From positions 1 through 64,000 of the forward strand of contig CAZNHL010000010.1 in NCBI GenBank assembly GCA_964572965.1: a DNA stretch of 64,000 nt, read 5' to 3'. The translations under genes and the position numbers were made by a program. The stretch's first letter is position 1; each line of letters opens with the position of its first letter. The notes below the pieces were generated by a model that was not told the DNA's origin, made no database searches, and saw nothing but the letters and a program-made list of their open reading frames with translations. Below are positions 34,690 through 43,046 of the stretch, piece after piece. Source of the stretch: CAZNHL01 sp964572965 (GTDB taxonomy: Bacteria; Bacteroidota; Bacteroidia; Cytophagales; UBA9547).

Positions 34690-34775
34690 AATAAAAATGT
34701 CAGTATCTCAAACAAATAGATATACTAATTTCAATTCCATATGGTGCGATTAAATCTGTGCTTGAAATACTGACA
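34690..34775 (-). ncRNA. Predicted CreA/CreR-like guide RNA: single CRISPR-repeat copy with spacer-like segment and terminator
   Basis: Read on the minus strand. A 29-nt pseudo-repeat (34756-34728) equals the array repeat at 27 of 30 positions: positions 3-17 and 19-30 identical, one C deleted, first two bases changed. The 8-nt handle ATTGAAAT is intact. The spacer-like segment starts at 34727 (TAGTATATCTATTTGTT). Outer arms 34775-34762 and 34711-34698 form a 14-bp stem (one G-U pair), followed by a U-rich stretch (34697-34686), like an intrinsic terminator. A perfect -7 box lies just upstream. Predicted RNA ~80-85 nt. CRISPR-resembling guides in the cas6-cas8 interval are known from the CreTA modules of haloarchaeal type I-B loci; that this one works likewise is inference from structure and its target match. 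Confidence 0.75.
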
Positions 34776-34777
34776 AT

Positions 34778-34785
34778 CAAATTTA
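34778..34785 (-). promoter_or_regulatory. -7 box of the predicted guide RNA
   Basis: TAAATTTG on the minus strand, a perfect TAnnTTTG, 3 bp before the 5' stem arm; no clear TTG at -33. Confidence 0.6.
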
Positions 34786-34881
34786 CATAAAATAAATGGC
34801 TATAATCTTATGCTTTGCTAAGACTTAATAGTAAGTGCATTGTCTGAGACCTAATATCTAATTGTTATAATTTATTATTTT

Positions 34882-34901
34882 AACAATTAGATCTACTATG
34901 A
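34882..34901 (-). promoter_or_regulatory. Predicted Cascade target site of the guide RNA, with PAM TCA
   Basis: On the minus strand the protospacer 34898-34882 reads TAGTAGATCTAATTGTT against guide TAGTATATCTATTTGTT: 15 of 17 identical, mismatched only at positions 6 and 12. A TCA PAM candidate (34901-34899) is immediately 5'. Matching stops after position 17. The site lies ~20 bp upstream of a weak -7-like TATCTTGC (34922-34929) and 48 bp before the ATG at 34946, i.e. over the expected -33 region, so a bound Cascade should block transcription. Confidence 0.7.
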
Positions 34902-34945
34902 CAAATATTTTAAATTGTTGCTATCTTGCATAAAAAAGATAGCCC

Positions 34946-35170
34946 ATGGATGATTTTGTCTATAAAGTCGGTGACGGAAGTGAAATGAATGACATAGATG
35001 ACTTTTTGTCGTATGTCAGTTATTTGAAAGTAAGTAATCAAAGTTTTGATTTTCAAACTTGGTTTTGTAAAGATGATTTTAATTCGATAGAGGTGTTTCT
35101 GAAGCTAAAAAACTATATTAAGTCAGTTGAAGGTAATGCTATGGGGTTTAGGTGTGGGGAGTTAAAGTAA
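34946..35170 (+). CDS. Small acidic protein of the cas operon, with cas6-derived tail
   Basis: 74 codons. The first ~60 residues (MDDFVYKVGDGSEMNDIDDF onward) are acidic and match no family I know. The last 13 (EGNAMGFRCGELK) nearly repeat the end of Cas6 (EGNAMGFGCGEAK), and the DNA shows this is a 42-bp duplication. Its start lies 48 bp downstream of the predicted guide target, and its stop 39 bp before cas8b1, so it would be the first gene of the cas8b1-cas2 operon. Candidates: a guarded toxin (CreT analogue), a small Cascade accessory or regulator, or a non-functional recombination product. The reading frame is intact, but function is unsupported. Confidence 0.5.
   Translation: MDDFVYKVGDGSEMNDIDDFLSYVSYLKVSNQSFDFQTWFCKDDFNSIEVFLKLKNYIKSVEGNAMGFRCGELK
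35129..35170 (+). repeat. cas6 3'-end direct repeat, copy 2
   Basis: Second copy of the cas6 tail, same reading frame, six differences from copy 1, one of them changing TAG to TAA. The two copies frame 449 bp that carry the guide RNA gene and most of the small ORF. Confidence 0.85.
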
Positions 35171-35209
35171 AATGGTTAATGAAATTTTATCTATCTGATA
35201 ATAGAAATA

Positions 35210-36610
35210 ATGATTGAACAAAAAAGTGTTAATTGGCTAACCCATCCGACTGGCGATCCCTTTGCTGATATTGGTGGTTTTGTAATTGAATATTTACAAA
35301 GTAAGAGACCTGGGAAATCTATTTTGGACTTAATTGAAGAAGTGACAAAGATTTATGTAAATGAATGGGATAATAATTTGCATAGTTTCTTTCTTAATTC
35401 TACAGTAACTCATAATTCTAATAAAGGACAAAAAGGAATCGAAAAGACACTAGCTTTTTATAAAGGCTTATGGGAGGAAAAAGATGGTGAAATAGGATAT
35501 TGCCGTATCACAGGACAAAAAGGTAAAGTATATCAGGGTGCGAGAGACAATCATATTATGTCTGGTTCGGCAACCTTGATTAATTTTCATCATGCTTTTG
35601 AAAGTGGTATTATGCTATCTAAAGAAGCATTAATAAGGATATTTTTTGTTCCATTAGGAGTAGAGCAAATGGGGGACAAAGTGGCTGTCTTGATTAGTAA
35701 TAATGAGGAAGTGACCCGTTTTTTTGTCCGACAAAATGTAGATAAGAATTTCAGAGATTTGGGTAATGGGCTGTCTAAATCAATTCAGCGTTCTGAGTTT
35801 TCTAACCCTGCCAATGCACTTTTTGATTATGCCAACCAGTGTATTGAAAATGTAAAAACAGCAACGCTTAGTCTGGAGACGGGTAAAAGCGAAACCAAAG
35901 GGGTTACTCTGAACCTATTTCATTTTACTAATTTCGGTGCAACTCCTACCATCAATCTATATACCTTGCCTGCCGTAGCTTTCTTTTTTTACGCCCATTG
36001 CATGGTATATTATAAAAAGGAATGGCAAAATTTCCTATTTCGTCAATATGGTAATTCAAAATTTAAAAATGCCTCTTTTGATGAGCAATTATGGCAATGG
36101 GCTAATGATAAAGAGCGTGCTGAATACAATTTGTATAAAACCTGGAAGAATCCTGTACTGGAAGCATTATTAAAGGGAGAATCAGAGCGCATACGTAGTG
36201 CATTTCTTATACATAGTAAAAAACATGTTTTCAATTTTAAGATAGTTGAGTTGTATCAAATAAATATTCGAAATATGGATAAACGAACATTAGATAAAAT
36301 AAAAACACTAGCCGACTTCATCATTAATGATCGTAGTGAAGATGAAATAAAAAAATCAATGACTCGCTTAAACGGAGCGAAAAATACAAATGAGTTGCGA
36401 TTTTTTCTATTAAAGCTAGCAGATGATAATTATAAAAGAGGCAATCCTGACCCTCTCTTTTCTCTGGAAGAATATACAGAATACTTGTTCCCTGATGGTA
36501 CTTATTGGAAAGAAATAAGGGATTTGCTTTTAATAGCTATTTATCAAAAGCTTCATGAAACGAATAAAAAAGTAGAAGTGGAACTGGTAGATAATGAAAC
36601 TGATAATTAA
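35210..36610 (+). CDS. cas8b1: Type I-B CRISPR Cascade large subunit Cas8b1 (Cst1)
   Basis: 466 codons, usual length for Cst1. Opening NWLTHPTGDPFADIGGFVIE and the Cys-poor YCRITGQKGKVYQGARDNHIM (given as CRITGQKGKVYQGARD) segment, then FHHAFESG and LFHFTNFGATPTINLYTLP, are family patterns. The subunit recognises the PAM and anchors the 5' handle in Cascade. It is followed by cas7 after 20 bp and cas5 in near-overlap, so it heads the Cascade genes. Assignment of subtype (I-B, Tneap/Cst group) rests on this gene plus cas7 and cas5. Confidence 0.9.
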   Translation: MIEQKSVNWLTHPTGDPFADIGGFVIEYLQSKRPGKSILDLIEEVTKIYVNEWDNNLHSFFLNSTVTHNSNKGQKGIEKTLAFYKGLWEEKDGEIGYCRITGQKGKVYQGARDNHIMSGSATLINFHHAFESGIMLSKEALIRIFFVPLGVEQMGDKVAVLISNNEEVTRFFVRQNVDKNFRDLGNGLSKSIQRSEFSNPANALFDYANQCIENVKTATLSLETGKSETKGVTLNLFHFTNFGATPTINLYTLPAVAFFFYAHCMVYYKKEWQNFLFRQYGNSKFKNASFDEQLWQWANDKERAEYNLYKTWKNPVLEALLKGESERIRSAFLIHSKKHVFNFKIVELYQINIRNMDKRTLDKIKTLADFIINDRSEDEIKKSMTRLNGAKNTNELRFFLLKLADDNYKRGNPDPLFSLEEYTEYLFPDGTYWKEIRDLLLIAIYQKLHETNKKVEVELVDNETDN

Positions 36611-36630
36611 CCTTTAAACTAATTTGTAAA

Positions 36631-37719
36631 ATGAATTTAAAAACACAAGGATTTATCCTATTGGATGTAGATGTAGTTGCTCTTAACAATGCAGGTAAAA
36701 GTAATACCAGTAATTTCGATAATGCGGTTGCTACTAAAAAGATATACAAAAATGGACGGGCTTATACCTATGTGTCAGGTCAGGCGTGGCGTTATTGGTG
36801 GCGAGAATCACTGAAAATAAATCATAATTGGGCTTTGTCTCCGGTAACGCGTGATAGTAAAATAGCTTTTACGGATGCAGAACCAGTTACTTACGCAGAT
36901 GATGATATGTTTGGTTATATGAAAGCGGCTAAAGATGTGTTACGTGATGAGGATGGGAATCCTACATTGGATAAGAAAGGTAAAGAGCAAAAAACTGATG
37001 TTACCGTTACACGTGTCTCTCCTCTCAAAAACTCTGCAATTGTTTCTATAGCAGCTGTAGGTACTGTTGAAAACTGGTCTAGTATGGCTAGGCAAGAAGG
37101 AGACAGTGTACCTTATAGCAAGGAGGAGTATTCGGCTATTATGAAAGGTATGTTTTCTCTGGATCTTTTTCAGGTTGGTAGATTTGCTTCTTACAACAAA
37201 ACAGGATTTAAAAATCTGACTGATAAGTTAAAGGGAGAAGCATTAAAGTCTGGGGCCTCTCTTATTGATGATCCTTTTGTTAAGGGCAAAAATGGAGAAG
37301 CTATGCAATTGGTGCAATTACCTAAAGATGTTCGGATTAAAAGAATAGTAGATACTATCGCTGCCTTAAAAACAATATCAGGCGGGGCTATGCAAACAAA
37401 TAATATGGCGGATGTCACACCCAAGTTGATTGTATTGGCTTCTACTACATCGGGCAATCATCCCTTTTCTCATATTGTCAAAAATGATGGGGTGAAAAAT
37501 GAAAAGGCACTTTTTAATTTAGAAGGTCTTAAAGAAATATTGTTGGATTACAAAGACCAGTTCATCGGTAATATATTTATAGGTAAACGGAGTGGTTTTT
37601 GGGATGAATACAATGAAGAATTAAAAACATTGACAAGTGAATTTGCTAATGTAAAAGTTTTAAGTGTCAATCAAGCAATAGACCAATATTGCGAGCAAGT
37701 AAAATCGCAGGTACAATAA
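36631..37719 (+). CDS. cas7: CRISPR Cascade backbone protein Cas7 (Cst2/DevR family)
   Basis: 362 codons. NLKTQGFILLDVDVVALNNAG and the QAWRYWWRE segment, then RVSPLKNSAIVSIAAVG and FSLDLFQVGRFAS, are hallmarks of the DevR/Cst2 Cas7 family. It polymerises along the crRNA spacer and imposes the six-nucleotide periodicity in which every sixth base is flipped out of the duplex. Its stop codon TAA overlaps the cas5 ATG by one base (TAATG), indicating translational coupling. Confidence 0.93.
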   Translation: MNLKTQGFILLDVDVVALNNAGKSNTSNFDNAVATKKIYKNGRAYTYVSGQAWRYWWRESLKINHNWALSPVTRDSKIAFTDAEPVTYADDDMFGYMKAAKDVLRDEDGNPTLDKKGKEQKTDVTVTRVSPLKNSAIVSIAAVGTVENWSSMARQEGDSVPYSKEEYSAIMKGMFSLDLFQVGRFASYNKTGFKNLTDKLKGEALKSGASLIDDPFVKGKNGEAMQLVQLPKDVRIKRIVDTIAALKTISGGAMQTNNMADVTPKLIVLASTTSGNHPFSHIVKNDGVKNEKALFNLEGLKEILLDYKDQFIGNIFIGKRSGFWDEYNEELKTLTSEFANVKVLSVNQAIDQYCEQVKSQVQ

Positions 37720-38387
37720 TGGAGGTATATAAGATTGATATTACAAGCTGGACAGCCAGTTTTCGTTATCCGAATCTTATCAGCGGTATGCAGCCTACAC
37801 TGGAAGTACCTCCGATAAGTACTGTATTAGGGTTAATCAATGCGGCAGCCGGATTTTATCTCAATCATAAAAACGTGCAATTGGGATATTACTTTGAATA
37901 TGAAATGGAAGGTGAAGACTTGGAAACAATATACCAGATTAGTAGCAAGGATGGGCGAGCTACTAATAATGCTAAGTCGAATGTCATCACCCGTAAGTTT
38001 TTGTTCAATAATTTTCTACGCATTTATACTCCTGATGAACAAATCGTGCGCTATTTATCGCAGCCATATTTCCCTTTGTTGCTTGGAAGAATGAATGACT
38101 TAGCTACCGTAATAAGTATTTCTGAAAAAGAATTGCTTGATAAAGTAGAGACCGCAACAGAAATACGGGGACAGGTAATTCCTTTTTTGAAATATCATTT
38201 GCCAGGACAGATACAGGCTTTACCCCAATATTTTACCGATGAGTTTCCTCGAAAAAACATAGGTACGGAACCTTTCTCTGTTATCAGTTACAAAAGCAAA
38301 ACGTATGCAACAGATGTAATTGCTTATCGGGATATATTACCTAATGGGAAACCTGTTGATATTTTCATGCATGATCTTAGTTTTTAA
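37719..38387 (+). CDS. cas5: CRISPR Cascade subunit Cas5 (Cas5t)
   Basis: About 222 residues from ATG 37719, chosen because it forms the TAATG coupling with cas7 and starts with the typical MEVYKIDITSWTASFRYPN. The conserved PPISTVLGLINAAAG follows. RAMP protein that caps the 5' end of crRNA with Cas8. cas3 begins 4 bp after its stop. Confidence 0.92.
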   Translation: MEVYKIDITSWTASFRYPNLISGMQPTLEVPPISTVLGLINAAAGFYLNHKNVQLGYYFEYEMEGEDLETIYQISSKDGRATNNAKSNVITRKFLFNNFLRIYTPDEQIVRYLSQPYFPLLLGRMNDLATVISISEKELLDKVETATEIRGQVIPFLKYHLPGQIQALPQYFTDEFPRKNIGTEPFSVISYKSKTYATDVIAYRDILPNGKPVDIFMHDLSF

Positions 38388-38390
38388 AGC

Positions 38391-40700
38391 ATGACGACTT
38401 TGTTGGCCAAATCAAAAGATGAAAAAAACAATATAGAGGCAAGAACACTCAAGCAGCATATTGGCGATTGTTTGCTGATACTGCAAAATTTTAGGTTTTG
38501 TTTCCCGAAGGCAGCAGAAGTTTCTGGTATGGGAGATCATTTTTGGGAGATTTTGAGATATGGTATTATTTTTCACGATCTGGGGAAAGCACATCGAGAA
38601 TTTCAAAAATTATTGAGAAGACAACCAAATCAATGGAATTTTCAGCGACATGAATTGTTTTCATTACCGTTCGTAGATGCATTGGATATGGATGTCGAAC
38701 TTAAAGAAATCTTACGTTTGGTGATAGCAGGACATCATAAAGATTTTTCAGCTTTGAGAACATACCTTCAGTATTATCATAGTGGAGAATCGTTTGGAAT
38801 ATTGGAAGGAATAGAGGACGATACCAAAAGCTATGAACAAGAATTTGAAGAAAAGGTCGATATTGATACAATTAAAGAATTGCTGAAAGGTTTTGGTATT
38901 ACTATTCGTAAGGTATTAGCAGATACCAATGTCTATGCTTTGGTACATAAGTATAATAAAGTTCCCTTATATCCCCCTAAGCAAGAGTATTATGTCCTCA
39001 TGATGTTATTTGGTGGCTTGAAATGGTGTGATCATCTTGGGTCTGCTTTAGTCGAAAGTATTCCTGTTCTAGATGAAGAAGATTTTCATTTCTTAACTGA
39101 ACAGAAATTGAAGCTTAATGAACAGGGGCGAGATTTTTATACTCACCAACAGCAGTGCGCCACTGAAGAAGGAAACTTGATACTAACCGCTCCTACGGGT
39201 TCCGGAAAGACTGAGAGTGCTATGCTCTGGTTGCAAAAGCAACTTAAAACTACTGGACAGGGGAGGGTGTTTTACATTCTTCCATTTACAGCTTCTATTA
39301 ATGCCATGTATGAGCGTTTGAATAAAGCAATCGGGCACGAAAAAGGAAAAGTAGGAATGTTGCATGGTAAACTAAATGATTATCTGAATAACTACTTTGA
39401 CGATTTACAATACGATGTAAATGCCAAAAAAGAAAGTATAAAAAAGATCAAAGAACAATACCAGAGTATTTTGCCTCCTGTAAAAGTTACAACTCCTTTC
39501 CAGCTGCTGAAGTACTTGTTTGGTCTCAAAGGATATGAGCAAGGGTTCTTTGAAATGACTGGATCCTACCTGATTTTTGATGAAATACATGCTTATAGCC
39601 CGGATGTTTTTGCCCAGATAAAGGTATTGTTAGAGTTGACTACTAAATATTTGGATGTTAAAGTTATGATTATGACAGCCACCATGCCTCGTTTTTTACA
39701 AAAAGAGCTGGAAGATAGTATTGGTAGGTTTAGCATAGTAAAAGCAGATGATAAGTTATATGAAAGCTTTAGGCGTCATAAAGTAGTTTTACAAAAAGGA
39801 TTGTTGAGAAACCACCTGAATGTATTAAAACAACAGCTTAGTGATGGCAAAAAGATATTGGTGGTATGTAATACTGTAAAATCGTCACAGTATGTATATA
39901 AAGAGCTAAAACAGGCTGCAAGAAAGAGTGTATTGCTGCACGGTTCATATACCGGGTATGACAGAAGTCAGAAAGAAAAGGAATTGTTGGAAGCTGATAT
40001 ACAACTTTTGGTAGGTACACAAGCCATTGAAGTAAGTCTTGATATTGACTATGATGTTATTTATTCAGAACCGGCTCCTATTGATGCCTTGATACAGAGA
40101 TTTGGTCGGGTAAATAGAAGACGTCTAAAAGGAATATGTGATTGTGTTGTTTTTACAGAAGGTAATGAAGACGATCAATACATATATAATACTTTAACTG
40201 TTGAAAAAACCCTGAAAGTACTTGAAAAAATCGTACTTGAGCGATATGGAATTATAGATGAATCACTTTTGCAAACGGCAATTGATGAAGTATATGATAA
40301 CTGGCTTGCAGATGACAAGAAAGAGTTTGAAGAGAAGTATCGCTATCTGAAGGATGCCTTGAACATGCTTGCACCTATGTTTCTAAACAAACATACAGAA
40401 GAAGATTTCTATAAACAGTTTGATGGGGTTAAAGTATTGCCTCAATCTCAAAAAAGAGATTTTGAGAATTATTTACAAGACTTTGATTTTATCAATGCCG
40501 AAAGCCGCAAAGTACAGATTCGGAAAGGAAGGTTCGTCGGGTGGTTAAAGAATCAATATATAAAGAAAGAACTTTTTGCCTTTGAGAAAGGAAATAAAAT
40601 AAGTACTATTCCTTACTATATAACGAATAAAGTATATTCGTCGGAATTAGGTTTGCTAGTAGATGAGGAGGAGTCGTGGAACATCCAAAACATTTTTTAA
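38391..40700 (+). CDS. cas3: CRISPR nuclease-helicase Cas3
   Basis: 769 codons, fused HD nuclease and superfamily 2 helicase. HD domain: FHDLGKAHREFQ (H62, D63), H87 and GHHKDF (H115, H116). Helicase: TAPTGSGKT (about 265-273), LIFDEIHAYSPDV (DEIH near 397), MIMTATMP, then motif VI QRFGRVNRR. All catalytic motifs are intact, so interference should be functional. It degrades DNA bound by Cascade. cas4 starts 4 bp after its stop. Confidence 0.95.
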   Translation: MTTLLAKSKDEKNNIEARTLKQHIGDCLLILQNFRFCFPKAAEVSGMGDHFWEILRYGIIFHDLGKAHREFQKLLRRQPNQWNFQRHELFSLPFVDALDMDVELKEILRLVIAGHHKDFSALRTYLQYYHSGESFGILEGIEDDTKSYEQEFEEKVDIDTIKELLKGFGITIRKVLADTNVYALVHKYNKVPLYPPKQEYYVLMMLFGGLKWCDHLGSALVESIPVLDEEDFHFLTEQKLKLNEQGRDFYTHQQQCATEEGNLILTAPTGSGKTESAMLWLQKQLKTTGQGRVFYILPFTASINAMYERLNKAIGHEKGKVGMLHGKLNDYLNNYFDDLQYDVNAKKESIKKIKEQYQSILPPVKVTTPFQLLKYLFGLKGYEQGFFEMTGSYLIFDEIHAYSPDVFAQIKVLLELTTKYLDVKVMIMTATMPRFLQKELEDSIGRFSIVKADDKLYESFRRHKVVLQKGLLRNHLNVLKQQLSDGKKILVVCNTVKSSQYVYKELKQAARKSVLLHGSYTGYDRSQKEKELLEADIQLLVGTQAIEVSLDIDYDVIYSEPAPIDALIQRFGRVNRRRLKGICDCVVFTEGNEDDQYIYNTLTVEKTLKVLEKIVLERYGIIDESLLQTAIDEVYDNWLADDKKEFEEKYRYLKDALNMLAPMFLNKHTEEDFYKQFDGVKVLPQSQKRDFENYLQDFDFINAESRKVQIRKGRFVGWLKNQYIKKELFAFEKGNKISTIPYYITNKVYSSELGLLVDEEESWNIQNIF

Positions 40701-40703
40701 CTC

Positions 40704-41207
40704 ATGCAAATCAACGCGACCCTCATTAACCTTTACCATGTGTGCCATAGAGAATTATGGTTGCATGCAAACGGCATCAGGATGGAACACAATTCAGATA
40801 CCGTTTATGAAGGTAAATTACTACACGAAACCAGCTATCCACAGCGCGCGGAAAAGTATACCGAAATAGAAATGGATGGTATCAAGATCGATTTTTTCAA
40901 TCCCTTTACAAAAGTGGTACATGAGTTGAAGAAATCAGATAAGATGGAAGAAGCGCATATTGCACAGGTAAAGTACTATCTCTATATACTGGAACGAAAC
41001 GGCATAGAAGGAGCAACCGGCTTACTCGAATATCCCAAACTCCGGCAGACGGAGCAAGTGTTTCTGACTGATGAAGATCGGGAACAAATTCCAGTATGGC
41101 AGGCGGCAGTTGAGGAGATTGTGGAAAGAGAAGAATGTCCGCCAACTATCAATAAGAAAATCTGTAAAAGCTGCTCTTATCAGGAGTTCTGCTATGTAGA
41201 AGAGTAG
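40704..41207 (+). CDS. cas4: CRISPR adaptation nuclease Cas4
   Basis: 167 codons. One N-terminal Cys (C14, YHVCHRELW) and three C-terminal Cys (C154, C157, C163: ICKSCSYQEFC) for the iron-sulfur cluster. PD-(D/E)xK core around IDFFNPFTK, VVHELKKSDK and QVKYYLYIL. It selects PAM-containing prespacers and fixes their orientation with Cas1-Cas2. The next gene is not cas1 but a GxxExxY gene 93 bp downstream. Confidence 0.93.
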   Translation: MQINATLINLYHVCHRELWLHANGIRMEHNSDTVYEGKLLHETSYPQRAEKYTEIEMDGIKIDFFNPFTKVVHELKKSDKMEEAHIAQVKYYLYILERNGIEGATGLLEYPKLRQTEQVFLTDEDREQIPVWQAAVEEIVEREECPPTINKKICKSCSYQEFCYVEE

Positions 41208-41300
41208 GTGTCTTTACCGGGATTCTTTAGATTGAGGGATTTGCCGTGATTGGGTATTGAGATGAGATAATGATTTTGATATTATAAGAATTTTTTAGCT

Positions 41301-41750
41301 ATGGAAGAACAGTACAAATATGAACAATTGACACATAGCATTATAGGCTGTGCTATGGAGGTACACCGATACTTTGGGAATGGTTTTCAGGAGGTTGTTT
41401 ATCAGCGTGCAATGGCCATTGAAATGCATACCCGGAAGGTAGAGCATGTGCGTGAGTTTGAAATGGCCTTGTTTTATAAAGGTCATGATGTGGGTACCAG
41501 GCGAGTTGATTTTCTGGTGGCAGACAAAATCATGGTGGAATTAAAGGCTGTGATAGAGTTGGATGATACACATTTAGCACAAGCACTTAATTATTTGGAA
41601 ATCTATAATCTGGAAGTTGGTTTGTTGATCAATTTTGGCTCCAAAAGTCTCCAGTTTAAGCGGCTTTTAAACAAGAAATATAAGCCTGCTGAAGAATCAT
41701 CTACTTTAAATCGTCGAGGTAATCCTGAATATCCTCAAAATCGTGGTTAA
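41301..41750 (+). CDS. GxxExxY-family protein inserted between cas4 and cas1
   Basis: 149 codons. Defining motif GFQEVVY (G28, E31, Y34), then a nuclease-like RVDFLVADKIMVELKAV with D70 and E80-x-K82, the PD-(D/E)xK arrangement typical of this family. It lies 93 bp after cas4 and only 5 bp before cas1, so it is likely co-transcribed and perhaps translationally coupled with cas1. GxxExxY genes are usually stand-alone and their function is not established. A role in prespacer processing is possible, passive insertion equally so. The C-terminal ~25 residues are low-complexity. Confidence 0.85.
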   Translation: MEEQYKYEQLTHSIIGCAMEVHRYFGNGFQEVVYQRAMAIEMHTRKVEHVREFEMALFYKGHDVGTRRVDFLVADKIMVELKAVIELDDTHLAQALNYLEIYNLEVGLLINFGSKSLQFKRLLNKKYKPAEESSTLNRRGNPEYPQNRG

Positions 41751-41755
41751 GACAA

Positions 41756-42763
41756 ATGAAAAAAAGTTATTATTTATTCAACCCGGGCAGATTAAGCCGG
41801 AAAGACAATACCCTCAAGTTTACACCTGTAGATGAAGACGGAAATGAGGGTCAACCTAAATACATTCCGGTTGAAACAGTAGATAACCTCTACGTGTTTG
41901 GTAGTCTGGATGCTAACAGTGCCTTGTATAATTTTCTTGGGAAAAATTGTGTGTCGGTTCATTTCTTTGATTACTACGAACATTATACCGGTTCTTTTTG
42001 CCCTAAAGAATACCTGCTGGCCGGTAAAATGCAGATAGAACAAACTCGTACTTTTCTTGATAAAAAACGCCGTTTACATCTTGCTCAGAATACAATTGCG
42101 GCAGCCAGTCATAATATGCTGAAAAATCTAAGGTATTATCATAACCGGGATAAAGATTTACTTTTGCCAATCACTCAGATTGAAAGTTATCAGCAGTCCA
42201 TTGGTGACACCATGCATACACAAGAGTTGATGGGGTTAGAAGGCAATATCAGGCAGGCTTATTACAGTGCTTTCGATGTAATCCTTAATGACCACAGTAT
42301 GGGTAACCGTACAAAACAACCACCATTGAATGAAGTTAATACATTGATTTCATTTGGGAACATGATGTGTTATTCGGCTTGCCTTGACGCTATTTACCAT
42401 ACACAGTTGAACCCTACGATCAGTTTTTTACACGAGCCGGGAGTTCGTCGCTTTTCACTCGCACTTGATCTGGCAGAAGTTTTTAAACCGATACTGGTAG
42501 ATCGTCTTATATTCAGAGTGCTTAATAAAAAGGAAATTCAGAGCAAAGATTTCGATATTAAGCTGAACGGTTGTGTACTAAAAGATGGAGCCCGTAAAAC
42601 ATTTAGTAAGGCCTGGGATGAAAGATTAAATGAGACAATACAGCATAGAAGTCTGAAAAAACATGTGAGTTATAAGCATTTAATCAGGCTAGAATGTTAC
42701 AAACTAGCTAAATATATGCTCAAAATGGAGCCAGAATACAAGCCTTTGAAAATGTGGTGGTAG
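41756..42763 (+). CDS. cas1: CRISPR integrase Cas1 (Cas1b)
   Basis: 335 codons, type I-B length. Opening KKSYYLFNPGRLSRKDNTL and DNLYVFG. Catalytic residues expected at E162 (MGLEGNIRQAYY), His in SFLHEPGVRRFSL and acidic residue in LALDLAEVFKP are all present. It integrates new spacers with Cas2 at the leader end. cas2 begins 20 bp downstream. Confidence 0.95.
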   Translation: MKKSYYLFNPGRLSRKDNTLKFTPVDEDGNEGQPKYIPVETVDNLYVFGSLDANSALYNFLGKNCVSVHFFDYYEHYTGSFCPKEYLLAGKMQIEQTRTFLDKKRRLHLAQNTIAAASHNMLKNLRYYHNRDKDLLLPITQIESYQQSIGDTMHTQELMGLEGNIRQAYYSAFDVILNDHSMGNRTKQPPLNEVNTLISFGNMMCYSACLDAIYHTQLNPTISFLHEPGVRRFSLALDLAEVFKPILVDRLIFRVLNKKEIQSKDFDIKLNGCVLKDGARKTFSKAWDERLNETIQHRSLKKHVSYKHLIRLECYKLAKYMLKMEPEYKPLKMWW

Positions 42764-42782
42764 TTTTAAATAAAAGAAATAT

Positions 42783-43046
42783 ATGTATGTTATTTTAGTT
42801 TATGACATCGGTGATAAAAAGGTGAATAAGATGCTGAAGCTCTGTCGCCAATACCTGATATGGATTCAGAATTCAGTATTTGAAGGAGAAATTACAGAAG
42901 TGAAACTGAAAGAATTACTTTCAAAATCCCGGAAAATAATGGATCAGGAGAAAGATAGTGTTATTGTATTTAAAAGCAGGGAAGCTCGTTGGCTCGATAA
43001 AGAAATTGTTGGAAAAGAAAAGAATGAGACAGGCAACTTTCTCTAA
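42783..43046 (+). CDS. cas2: CRISPR adaptation protein Cas2
   Basis: 87 codons. MYVILVYDIGDKKVNKMLK with D8 in the conserved VYDIG, LIWIQNSVFEGEIT and a VIVFKSREARWL strand. Forms the Cas1-Cas2 scaffold. Last gene of the cas operon; the leader and array follow. Confidence 0.95.
   Translation: MYVILVYDIGDKKVNKMLKLCRQYLIWIQNSVFEGEITEVKLKELLSKSRKIMDQEKDSVIVFKSREARWLDKEIVGKEKNETGNFL

Noticed and set aside
34946..34990. CreT-like minigene with tandem rare arginine codons
   Set aside because: The first codons after the ATG (Asp, Asp, Phe, Val, Tyr, Lys) contain no rare arginine run; if a toxin exists here it would act differently.
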